From assembly GCF_964019385.1 (NCBI RefSeq), contig NC_088649.1, forward strand, positions 19,038,615-19,102,614: a stretch of DNA of 64,000 bases. The letters run 5' to 3'. Position 1 is the stretch's first letter; each line of letters begins with the position of its first letter. The notes beneath the pieces were generated by a model. That model ran no database searches and was not told the origin of the DNA. It saw nothing but the letters and a program-made list of their open reading frames with translations. This document shows positions 53,236 through 64,000 of the stretch, in pieces. The stretch comes from Sycon ciliatum. Lineage: Eukaryota; Porifera; Calcarea; Leucosolenida; Sycettidae. The translations under genes were made by a program, and so were the position numbers.

Positions 53236-54742
53236 TTAACCTCTTTAGCGCGAGCGTCGTACTAGTACGACACACTAGTACGACGCACACGAGTTGCATG
53301 CCCCACGACCGTCGTTCTAGTACGACGCGTGCTGTACACTGTACAGTGAACCTGCGTCTCATAGTCGTGGGGTCCGTGTTGAGTCCATAGTGACTTGTTC
53401 AAACTATCGTAACTTACTCAAAACTTGGTCGATTCTCACAATCGAAACATATATCTGCAAGAGAAAACTTTCAGCTGGCGATAGAAACAATCGCCGAAGC
53501 GATACCACTACCGGTTGTTGAGATATGCAACTCGACAGGGCAAATTTCAACTAGATTTTTTTGCGCAGTCTGCAGAACGCGTATTTCCATTATGGATCAT
53601 GTTTGCGCTACCTACTGCCATTGAAACAAGATTCAAATAATGCTAGTGGATCCCGTGAATGTCAACAAATAAATTTGAGCTCCATACGAGCAAGGAGACC
53701 GAAATGGCAGCTGAATATTTGAGCTCAGTTAGTCTTCGCCGTGCTAAAGTCTGTTGAGCGCGTGCATGAAGTTTTCCAGACTTTAGAACGGGGTTTTGGT
53801 TTCTCTCGGAGCTGGGTTTGACACCAGTTTGTCTCTCGTCTCGAGACCTTTCCAGGAAGCTCAAGATCGTGGAATTCGTCCAAGGGAAGGTAAGGTTATC
53901 GATCCTTGAACAAACGGCGAGGAGACAACAATTTGATAACCGCAATCAGTAATACAAGCTGGATCGACATTTGTGTACACTGTATTCATGTATTGTAAAA
54001 CTGTGGAGACAATGTGCAATAAAACGATGAAAATGTGAAGAAATGGTGTAGAGTAAATGAGGATTCAAACAAGTTTTCGTGCAACACTCATCAGGAATCT
54101 TCGTTGTACTAAAGGACACTGAAAACAAAATTGAACTATTATAGAAAATCTAAGTTAGAGAAATAACACTAAGAACAACAGCAGTGACATTTACAAGTGT
54201 GAATTTTAACAATGAAAGCGAGAGCAATAACGAATGTGTGTACTAACACTAAACTTGCAACTGAAAAAGTGAACAAAGAAGAGAAAGAAGGAAGGAAGGA
54301 CAAAGTGATAACTTTTTCAGTTGCAAGTTTAGTGTTAGTACACACATTCGTTATTGCTCTCGCTTTCATTGTTAAAATTCACACTTGTAAATTTCACTGC
54401 TGTTGTTCTTAGTGTTATTTCTCTTACTTAGATTTTCTATAATAGTTCAATTTTGTTTTCAGTGTCCTTTAGTACAACAAAGATTCCTGATGAGTGTTGT
54501 ACGAAAACTTGTTTGAATCCCTTTCTTTCTCTACACAATTTCTTCACATTTTTCATCGTTTTATTGCACATTGTCTCCACAGTTTTACAATACATGAATA
54601 CAGTGTACACAAATGTCGATCCATCTTGTATTACTGATTGCGGTTATCAGATCCTTGAACAGCTAGAACTTTCATTGGAAAATGCGACTTTTACATGTGT
54701 TGACATCGGCGCGTTCAGGTACTGTCGTGCTAAAGAGGTTAT
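53236..54742. mobile_element. Possible piggyBac-like element containing foldback 5
   Basis: TTAA (53236-53239) then CCTCTTTAGCGCGA at the left; TCGTGCTAAAGAGG then TTAT at the right. The second TTAA has apparently mutated. The left end is rich in CTAGTACGAC palindromes (53256-53330). No transposase. Confidence 0.5.
53935..54648. repeat. Foldback element 5 (arms about 337 bp, 40-bp loop)
   Basis: 53935-54270 and 54311-54648 are inverted repeats at high identity, starting GATAACCGCAATCAGTAATAC. GATCCTTGAACA lies in direct orientation outside both arms (53899-53910, 54650-54661), offset by about 24 bp on the left. Confidence 0.9.
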
Positions 54743-55837
54743 CATTTCAGCCTATACTGCTGCTGCCTGTCTACACTGTCACACTGAACCTTGCAAAACT
54801 AAATTACAGCCGCAACAAATTTAACACCAAAAATTCCCAGGCCGAAAATAGGTGAAAATACTTCCTCCGCGTCATCGAAATTGTCGCAGCGACAACTCAA
54901 TAAGCTAAACCATACAAATATTATTACACAGTATGATAGTCTGAAGGCTAGAGTAACGTTCCAGAACAGTTGGACTGAGAGTTTCACGTGGAGGTCAAGG
55001 CCTCGTCGTCGCTGATGTCAATGGCCGCAAAAATATTGTTACGAAAAATTTCCAGGAAGGTTGTAAGTTGGTCGCCCCTCATCTCAAACGTTTTGACTTT
55101 CTCCACAGGACAAGAGCTGCTGTGCTTGTCGTCTACTAGCTCTGGACGATTTCTACTTCACCGCCAACGAATTGAGAATACACGATCGTTGCAAGGTCGG
55201 TTGATTACCGTCGGCGGAATCACCTCGATGTTGAACGAACTTTTTTTATCAGTGGCATACTGTCTTTTTCAGCATCACTGTACACGACACCTGCGCGTGC
55301 ATCACCAGCACTACACGTAGAGTCTACACGGCTCTTGCAGGTACAATCATGTACTAAGTGTCCCAGACAGAGCGACACATTTTATCGCTCTTGCATGCAT
55401 TTAGTTTGCTGACCCCTCAATGTTTCTCCAAGCGCTGCGGCTTGTTCCACGAAGTCATTCTCACCCCAGCTAAGGTAAAACAGTGATGAGGCTTTGAGTG
55501 AATGGCTATAAGCACTAGAAATGTGCAGGCTGCAACGCCTGGCTGATGTCAGCGAGTCAAATGTACCATCGCAGCGACATCAGCGAAGAAATTGCATCTA
55601 GTTAAAAAAAATGAGCTCCCAATAACAGATAATAGAACTTTGCCGTCACCCTATACTGATGACTATTGCCTATGTCTGATTTCTTACCTGGGTTACGACT
55701 GCTGGTGAGTAAATACCCTGTTTTATATCAAAAATCAAACAGCGACAATTTCGATGACGCGGAGGAAGTATAAGTGTTCATTTACAGTATAGCGGCATAC
55801 ACATTTCCTCATGAAATCAGTGTTGTTCTTAGCTTAC
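54743..55837. other. Intron/non-coding, one short inverted repeat
   Basis: A 30-bp word with GACAATTTCGATGACGCGGA appears inverted at about 54860-54892 and 55740-55773. A minus frame near 55395-55471 (GENDFVEQAAALGETLRG) looks coding-like but its borders do not fit the neighbouring phase-0 exons. Confidence 0.4.
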
Positions 55838-55912
55838 CCGTGGTCGAGGTGTCTTTACATCGCAGCCAAACGGACAACAGGAGTATCCATACTGACATTC
55901 TTCTTCGTGTTT
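55838..55912 (-). CDS. TRAF-type zinc-finger gene, exon with CC..C finger
   Basis: 75 bp, acceptor TTTACTGCAG, donor GTAAGC, 25 codons in phase 0: KHEEECQYGYSCCPFGCDVK then TPRPR. This is the second half of a TRAF-type zinc finger (H..EC.Y....CP.GC). It joins in phase to the 56333-56431 exon to give W.G.L.DYV-KHEEEC, exactly the spacing of the family. Confidence 0.85.
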
Positions 55913-56332
55913 CTGCAGTAAATCAATATCATGATTCACACACACACTAGCTGAACTTATCCCTGTCCACAAAGTGCTCAAAGCCCGGAAGGACTGACAT
56001 TCCTTACATGTAAGGTGGAACAAAATTATATTGTAACTCCGAGTTTCACGCTTGACCGATCATCAGGCAACAAACACGTATTATCTAACACGGTATGGGG
56101 TTTTGAATGAATGCCTGATGATCGCACAAACAAGAAAGGAACTCGGAGTTGGAATAAAATGTTCTGCCACCATGTTTGTCATTCTTCACACATACATGTA
56201 CATCTACATATAGCTGTACACACATATTTACTCAGATATTTACTCAATACCTAACTAGCATAATCACCAGTCTAAAGCTATGCACCATCAATCATCATCA
56301 CTTGTACCTACTAACACTGAAAAGCAGCTTAC

Positions 56333-56431
56333 AACATAGTCTCTGAGGCTACCACTCCATTCACATGGCCCCGAATCACACTTGACCGTTTGCTCTTCCA
56401 GCTCATTTGCCAAGTCTTTCTCATCCACCAG
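56333..56431 (-). CDS. TRAF-type zinc-finger gene, upstream finger exon
   Basis: 99 bp between acceptor (GTTTTCTCAG) and donor (GTAAGC), 33 codons, phase 0. LVDEKDLANELEEQTVKC then DSGPCEWSGSLRDYV: the linker helix after a RING-type domain and the first part of a TRAF finger (C....C.W.G.L). Earlier exons (a RING would be expected) should lie at higher coordinates; the next sequence is a dispersed repeat and then satellite, so they are beyond the window or lost. Probable role: ubiquitin-ligase/adaptor signalling, by family only. Confidence 0.85.
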
Positions 56432-56677
56432 CTGAGAAAACAGAAACAGGAAATGAGTCAGGTAAGCATTAGGGGAGCAAGTCATGTGATTGCTACCATG
56501 TAGACATCCAATCAAAGGGATGGAGAGTGAGAATGCAGTATCTATGGTTAGTTGAATCAGGTCCACTGCTCTAACCATGGCTATCTGTCTAATACAGGAT
56601 TATACCTGCGATGGGTGAGTTTAATATTCATATTGTCAAATACTAGGACTTGACAATCATTGCCTCTACTTTCTCGT

Positions 56678-56962
56678 TCCACATATACTGGCACACACAG
56701 AGACATAAACAGCAATAGCGACACTACACAAAGTGAAGGGTAGTTGGCCGCAGCCAGATGTGAACCGGATAACGAGTGAGGTATGGAAGCAAGGACTGAG
56801 AACAGAGCGTCTCAGATAGAATAGGCGTGCCAGTGAATAGCAGGAATAGGCCATGATGCAGAACCACTTGGTACCGTCAGATTAATTTTTCTGGACCGAG
56901 CCAGCCGGGAAAAAACCCTCGCACTGACGTACGCAGTTGTAAGGGAAAATATCGGGTGTATA
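56678..56962 (-). repeat. Dispersed 0.29-kb repeat, copy 2
   Basis: Inverse copy of 46691-46986. Homology ends at GGGTGTATA (56954-56962), exactly where the 31-bp satellite begins with CCAGTACAAC. Confidence 0.85.
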
Positions 56963-59900
56963 CCAGTACAACGGGGGATTGCAAACTGCTATCCCAGAAC
57001 AACGGGGGATTGCAAACTGCTATCCCAGTACAACAGGGGATTGCAAACTGCTATCCCAGTACAACGGGGGATTGCAAACTGCTATCCCAGTACAACGGGG
57101 GATTGCAAACTGCTATACCAGTGCAACGGGGGATTACAAACTGCTATCCCAGTACAATGGGGGATTGCAAACTGCTATCCCAGTACAACGGGGGATTGCA
57201 AACTGCTATCCCATTACAACGGAGGATTGCTACAACGGGGGATTTCAAACTGCTATCACAGTACAACGGGGGATCGGAAACTGCTATCCCAGTACAACTG
57301 GGGATTGCTATACCAGAAGCTGTGGAGGAAGCATACTGCTGCTACACTTCAACGCGGGAATGAGTATAATAATAATAATAATACCAGAACAACGAGGGAT
57401 TGCAAACTGCTACACCAGTACAACGGGGATCGTAAACTGCTATACCAGTACATCGGGGGATTGTAAACTGCTACACCAGTACAACGGGGGGTTGCAAACT
57501 GCTATACCAGTACAACGGGGGATTGCAAACTGCTATCCCAGTACAATGGGGGATTGCAAACTGCTATCCCAGTACAAAGGATGATTGCAAACTGCTTTCC
57601 CAGTACAACGGGGGATTGCAAACTGCTATCCCAGTACAACGGGGGATTGCAAACTGCTATACCAGTACAACGGGGGATTGTAAATTGCTATACCAGTACA
57701 ACGGGGGAATGCAAACTGCTATACCAGTACAACGGGGGATTGCAAACTGCTATCCCAGTACAACAGGGGATTGCAAACTGCTATACCAGTAAAACGGGGA
57801 ATTGCAAACTGCTATACCAGTACAACGGGGGATTGCAAACTGCTTTCCCAGTACAACGGGAGATTGCAAACTGCTATACCAGCACAAAGGGGGTATTGTA
57901 AACTGCTATCCCAGTACAACGGGGGTTTGCAAACTGCTATCCCAGTACAACGGGGATTGCAAACTGCTATCCCAGTACAGCGGGGGATTGCAAACTGCTA
58001 TACCAGTACAACGGGGATTGCAAACTGCTATACCAGTCCAACTGGGTATTGTAAACTGCTATCCCAGTACAACGGGCGTTTGCAAACCGCTATCCCAGTA
58101 CAACGGGGGATTGCAAACTGCTATCCTAGTACAACGGGGGGTTGCAAACTGCTATACCAGTACAACGGGGATTGCAAACTGCTATACCAGTACAACGGGG
58201 GATTGCAAACTGCTATCCCAGTACAACGGGGGATTGCAAACTGCTATCCCAGTACACCGGGGGTTTGCAAACTGCTATCCCAGTACAACGGGGGATTGCA
58301 AACTGCTATACCAGTACAACGGGGAATTGCAAACTGCTATACCAATACAACGGGGGATTGCAAACTGCTATACCAGTACAACTGGGGATTGTCAACTGCT
58401 ATCCCAGTACAACGGGGGATTGCAAACTGCTATCCGAGTACAACGGGAGATTGTAAACTGCTAAACCAGTACAACGGGGGATTGTGAACTGCTATCCCAG
58501 TACAACGGAGGATTGCAAACTGCTATACCAGTACAACGGGGGATTGTAAACTGCTATCCCAGTACAACGGGGGATTGCAAACTGCTATCCCAGTACACGG
58601 GGGGTTTGCAAACTGCTACCCCAGTACAACGGGGGGATTGTAAACTGCTATCCCAGTACAACGGGGGATTGCAAACTGCCATACCAGTACAACGGGGGAT
58701 TGCAAACTGCTATACCAGTACAACGGGGGATTGCAAACGGCTACCCCAGTACAACGGGGGATTGCAACCTGCTATACCAGTACAACGGGGGATTGCAAAC
58801 TGCTATCCCAGTACAACGGGGGATTGGAAACTGCTATACCAGTACAACGGGGGATTACAAACTGCTATCCCACTACAGCGGGGCATTGCAAACTGCTATC
58901 CCAGTACAACGGGGGATTGCAAACTGCTATCCCAGTACAACGGGGGATTGCAAACTTCTATCCTAGTACACCAAGGGTTTGCAAACTGCTATCCTAGTAC
59001 AACGGGGGATTGCAAACTGCTATCCCAGTACAACGGGGGATTGCAAACTGCTATACCAGTACAACGGGGGATTGTAAACTGCTACACCAGTACAACGGGG
59101 GATTGCAAACTGCCATCCCATACAACGGGGGATTGCAAACTGCTATACCAGTTCAACGGGGGATTGCAAACTGCTATCCCACTACAACGGGGGATTGCAA
59201 ACTTCCATCCCAGTACACCGGGGGTGTGCAAACTGCTATCCCAGGACAACGGGGGATTGCAATCTTCTATCCTAGTACACCGGGGGTTTGCAAACTACTA
59301 TCCTAGTACAACGGGGGATTGCAAACTGCTATCCCAGTACAACGGGGGAATGCAAACTGCTATCCCAGTAAAACGGGGGATTGCAAACTGCTATACCAGT
59401 ACAACGGGGGATTGCAAACTGCTATACCAGTACAACGGGGGATTGCAAACTGCTATACCAGTACAACGGGGAATTGCAAACTGCTATCCCAGTACAACGG
59501 AGGATTGCTACAACGGGGGATTGCAAACTGCTATCCAAGTACAACGGGGGATCTGAAACTGCTATACCAGTACAACTGGGGATTGCTATACCAGAAGCTG
59601 TGGACGCAGCATACTGCTGCTACACTTCTACGCGGGAATGCGTATAATAATAATAATAATACCAGTACAACGAGGGATTGCAAACTGCTATACCAGTACA
59701 AGGGGGAATCATAAACTGCTATACCAGTACATCGGGGGATTGTAAACTGCCATACCAGTACAACGGGGGATTGCAAACTGCTATCCCAGTACAACGGGGG
59801 ATTGCAAACTGCTATCCCAGTACAATGGGGGATTGCAAACTGCTATCCCAATACAACGGGGGATTGCAAACTGCTATCCCTGTAAAACGGGGGATTGCAA

Positions 59901-62900
59901 ACTGCTATACCAGTACAACGGGGGATTGCAAGCTGCTATCTCAGTTCAACGAGGGATTGCAAACTGCTATACCAGTACAACGGGGGATTGCAAACTGCTA
60001 TCCCAGTACACCGGGGGATTGCAAATTGCTATACCAGTCTAACGGGGGATTGCAAACTGCTATCCCAGTACAACGGGGGATTGCAAACTGCTATACCAGT
60101 ACAACGGGGGATTGCAAACTGCTATACCAGTACAACGGGGGATTGCAAACTGCTATACCAATACAACGGGGGATTGCAAACTGCTATACCAGTACAACGG
60201 GGGATTGCAAACTGCTATACCAGTAAAACGGGGGGATTGCAAACTGCTATCCCACTACAACGGGGGATTGCAAACTGCTATCCCAGTACAACGGGGGATT
60301 GCAAACTGCTATTCCAGTACAACGGGGGATTGCAAACTGCTATACCAGTACAACGGGGGATTGCAAACTGCTATCCCAGTACAACAGGGGACTCCAAACT
60401 GCTATACCAGTCAAACGGGGGATTGCAAACTGCTATACCAGTACAACGGGGGATTGCAAACTGCTATCCCACTACAACCGGGGATTGCAAACTGCTATCC
60501 CAGTACAACGGGGATTGCAAACTGCTATCCAAGTACAACGGGGGATTGCAAACTGCTATACCAGTACAACAGGGGGATTGCAAACTGCTATACCAGTACA
60601 ACGGGGGATTGCAAACTGCTATACCAGTACAACGGGGGATTGCAAACTGCAATACCAGTACAACGGGGGATTGCAAACTGCTATACCAGTACAACGGGGG
60701 ATTGCAAACTGCTGTCCCAGTGCAACGGGGGATTGCAAACTGCTTTACCAGTACGACGAGGGGGTTGCAAACTGCTATACCAGTACAACGGGGGATTGCA
60801 AACTGCTATACCAGTACCACGGGGATTGCAAACTGCTATACCAGTACAACGGGAGATTGCAAACTGCTATACCAGTACAACGGGGGATTGCAAACTGCTA
60901 TACCCGTACAACGGGGGATTGCAAACTGCTGTCCCGGTACAACGGGGGATTGCAAACTGCTGTCCCAGTTCAACGGGGGATTGTAAACTGCTATACCAGT
61001 ACAACGGGGGATTGCAAACTGCTATGCCAGTACAACGGGGGATTGCACACTGCTATCCCACTACAACCGGGGATTGCAAACTGCTATCCCAGTACAACGG
61101 GGATTGCAAACTGCTATCCAAGTACAACGGGGGATTGCAAACTGCTATACCAGTACAACAGGGGGATTGCAAACTGCTATACCAGTACAACGGGGGATTG
61201 CAAACTGCTATACCAGTACAACGGGGGATTGCAAACTGCAATACCAGTACAACGGGGGATTGCAAACTGCTATACCAGTACAACGGGGGATTGCAAACTG
61301 CTGTCCCAGTGCAACGGGGGATTGCAAACTGCTTTACCAGTACGACGAGGGGGTTGCAAACTGCTATACCAGTACAACGGGGGATTGCAAACTGCTATAC
61401 CAGTACCACGGGGATTGCAAACTGCTATACCAGTACAACGGGAGATTGCAAACTGCTATACCAGTACAACGGGGGATTGCAAACTGCTATACCAGTACAA
61501 TGGGGGATTGCAAACTGCTGTCCCGGTACAACGGGGGATTGCAAACTGCTGTCCCAGTTCAACGGGGGATTGTAAACTGCTATACCAGTACAACGGGGGA
61601 TTGCAAACTGCTATACCAGTACAACGGGGGATTACAAACTGCTATCCCAGTACAAGGGGGGATTGCAAACTGCTATCCCAGTACAACGGGGGATTGCAAA
61701 CTGCTATCCCATTACAACGGGGGATTGCAAACTGCTATCCCAGTACAACGGGGATTGCAAACTGCTATCCCAGTACAACGGGGGATTGCAAACTGCTATC
61801 CCAGTACACCGGGGGATTGCAAACTGCTATACCAGTACAACGGGGAATGCAAACTGCTATACCAGTACAACGGGGAATTGCAAACTCCTATACCAGTACA
61901 ACGGGGGATTGCAAAGTGCTATTCCAGTACAACGGGGGATCGCAAACTGCTATCCCATTGCAACGGGGGATTGCAAACTGCTATCCCAGTACAACGGGGG
62001 ATTGCAAACTGCTATACTAGTACAACGGGGATTGCAAACTGCTATCCAAGTACAACGGGGGATTGCAAACTGCTATACCAGTACAACAGGGGGATTGCAA
62101 ACTGCTATACCAGTACAACGGGGGATTGCAAACTGCTATACCAGTACAACGGGGGATTGCAAACTGCAATACCAGTACAACGGGGGATTGCAAACTGCTA
62201 TACCAGTACAACGGGGGATTGCAAACTGCTGTCCCAGTGCAACGGGGGATTGCAAACTGCTTTACCAGTACGACGAGGGGGTTGCAAACTGCTATACCAG
62301 TACAACGGGGGATTGCAAACTGCTATACCAGTACCACGGGGATTGCAAACTGCTATACCAGTACAACGGGAGATTGCAAACTGCTATACCAGTACAACGG
62401 GGGATTGCAAACTGCTATACCAGTACAATGGGGGATTGCAAACTGCTGTCCCGGTACAACGGGGGATTGCAAACTGCTGTCCCAGTTCAACGGGGGATTG
62501 TAAACTGCTATACCAGTACAACGGGGGATTGCAAACTGCTATACCAGTACAACGGGGGATTACAAACTGCTATCCCAGTACAAGGGGGGATTGCAAACTG
62601 CTATCCCAGTACAACGGGGGATTGCAAACTGCTATCCCATTACAACGGGGGATTGCAAACTGCTATCCCAGTACAACGGGGATTGCAAACTGCTATCCCA
62701 GTACAACGGGGGATTGCAAACTGCTATCCCAGTACACCGGGGGATTGCAAACTGCTATACCAGTACAACGGGGAATGCAAACTGCTATACCAGTACAACG
62801 GGGAATTGCAAACTCCTATACCAGTACAACGGGGGATTGCAAAGTGCTATTCCAGTACAACGGGGGATCGCAAACTGCTATCCCATTGCAACGGGGGATT

Positions 62901-64000
62901 GCAAACTGCTATCCCAGTACAACGGGGGATTGCAAACTGCTATACTAGTACAACGGGGGATTGCAAACTGCTATCCCAATACAACGGGGGATTGCAAACT
63001 GCTATCCCAGTACAACGGGGATTTGCAAATTGCTATACCAGTACAACGGGGGATTGCAAACTGCTATTACAGTACGACGGGGGATTGTAAATTGCTATAC
63101 CAGTACAACGGGGGATTGCAAACTCCTATCCCAGTATAACGGGGGATTGCAAACTGCCATACCAGCACAACGGGGGACTGCAAACTGCTATACCCGTACA
63201 ACGGGGGATTGCAAACTGCTATCCCAGTACAACGGGGGATTGCAAATTGCTACACCAGTACAACGGGGGATTGCAAACTGCTATTACAGTACAACGGGGG
63301 ATTGTAAACTCCTATCCCAGTACAACGGGGGACTTCAAACTGCTATACCAGCACAACCGGGGACTGCAAACTGCTATACCCGTACAACGGGGGAATGCAA
63401 ACTGCTATACCAGTACAACGGGGGATTGCAAACTCCTATACCAGTACAACGGGGGATTGAAAACTTCTATCCTAGTACACCAAGGGTTTGCAAACTGCTA
63501 TCCTAGTACAACGGGGGATTGCAAACTGCTATCCCAGTACAACGGGGGATTGCAAACTGCTATACCAGTACAACGGGGAATCATAAACTGCTATACCAGT
63601 ACAACGGGGGATTGTAAACTGCTATACCAGTACAACGGGGAATCATAAACTGCTATACCAGTACATCGGGGGATTGTAAACTGCCATACCAGTACAACGG
63701 GGGATTGCAAACTGCTATCCCAGTACAACGGGGGATTGCAAACTGCTATCCCAGTACAATGGGGGATTGCAAACTGCTATCCCAATACAACGGGGGATTG
63801 CAAACTGCTATCCCAGTAAAACGGGGGATTGCAAACTGCTATACCAGTACAACGGGGGATTGCAAGCTGCTATCTCAGTTCAACGAGGGATTGCAAACTG
63901 CTATACCAGTACAACGGGGGATTGCAAACTGCTATCCCAGTACAACGGGGGATTGCAAACTGCTATACCAGTACAACGGGGGATTGCAAACTGCTATACC
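56963..64000 (+). repeat. 31-bp satellite, about 225 units, runs off the window
   Basis: Unit CCAGTACAACGGGGGATTGC / AAACTGCTATA (31 bp), with CTATCCCAG and CTATACCAG as the two main variants. Longer duplications are visible: blocks shifted by 589 bp (60741 to 61330) and 928 bp (61330 to 62258; 61663 to 62591). A non-satellite insert with (ATA)n at 57310-57390 is duplicated 2278 bp on (59588-59665). Open frames of up to 624 codons need a TTG start and arise from the absence of stops in the unit. Confidence 0.97.

Noticed and set aside
54988-55320. 110-codon plus-strand gene
   Set aside because: No domain recognised, and another overlapping frame looks equally plausible for part of its length; left as intronic sequence.
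56956-63648. Open frames of 80-624 codons reading a repetitive peptide
   Set aside because: They start mostly at TTG, lie in a 31-bp satellite, and exist in all three forward frames at once. They follow from a stop-free unit and are not evidence for a gene.

Overview
This is eukaryotic, almost certainly invertebrate animal, nuclear DNA; a sponge or another early-branching metazoan would fit, but nothing here fixes the species. Supporting signs are exons with GT/AG borders and matching phase (a TRAF-type zinc-finger gene on the minus strand), several LINE lineages, hAT, piggyBac-like and other TTAA-targeting DNA transposons, foldback elements, microsatellites and two large satellite arrays. 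I see no bacterial operons, rRNA, CRISPR, LTR retroelement, retrovirus or Polinton.

Layout. 1-2590: non-coding DNA with two foldback (inverted-repeat) elements of one family. 2551-7290: two nested, broken LINEs on the minus strand, an APE-type element interrupted by a second LINE with a CCHC/restriction-endonuclease-like C-terminus. 7482-7858: a palindrome and a 39-bp minisatellite. 7870-41459: three head-to-tail copies of one long unit (about 8.5 kb without later insertions; starts near 7870, 20092 and 32946). Each contains an internally deleted hAT transposon with 8-bp target duplications, a piggyBac-like element, the end of another TTAA element and a conserved 246-bp minus-strand exon-like ORF. 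Because the copies serve as each other's empty sites, several later insertions can be defined almost to the base: a 2.6-kb TTAA element, a 375-bp element with a 6-bp duplication, a 988-bp piggyBac derivative and a 2.6-kb TATA-duplicating element in copy 1, and a 2.5-kb composite TTAA element in copy 2.

41460-56962: a host gene region rich in repeats. At least four, probably five or six, short phase-0 exons of a TRAF-type zinc-finger/coiled-coil protein run on the minus strand from 56431 to the stop codon at 44845. Their introns hold LINE pieces, foldbacks, degenerate C-rich minisatellites, a 35-unit 53-bp satellite with higher-order structure, and decayed piggyBac-like elements. 56963-64000 is an uninterrupted 31-bp satellite (about 225 units) running off the window; its long open frames are a property of the repeat and not evidence of a protein.

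The most notable observations are the macro-tandem with its reciprocal empty sites, the apparent composite (two MITEs plus 0.4-kb cargo) transposition at TTAA, two transposons with target duplications that I cannot place in a superfamily, and the layered higher-order structure of the two satellites.
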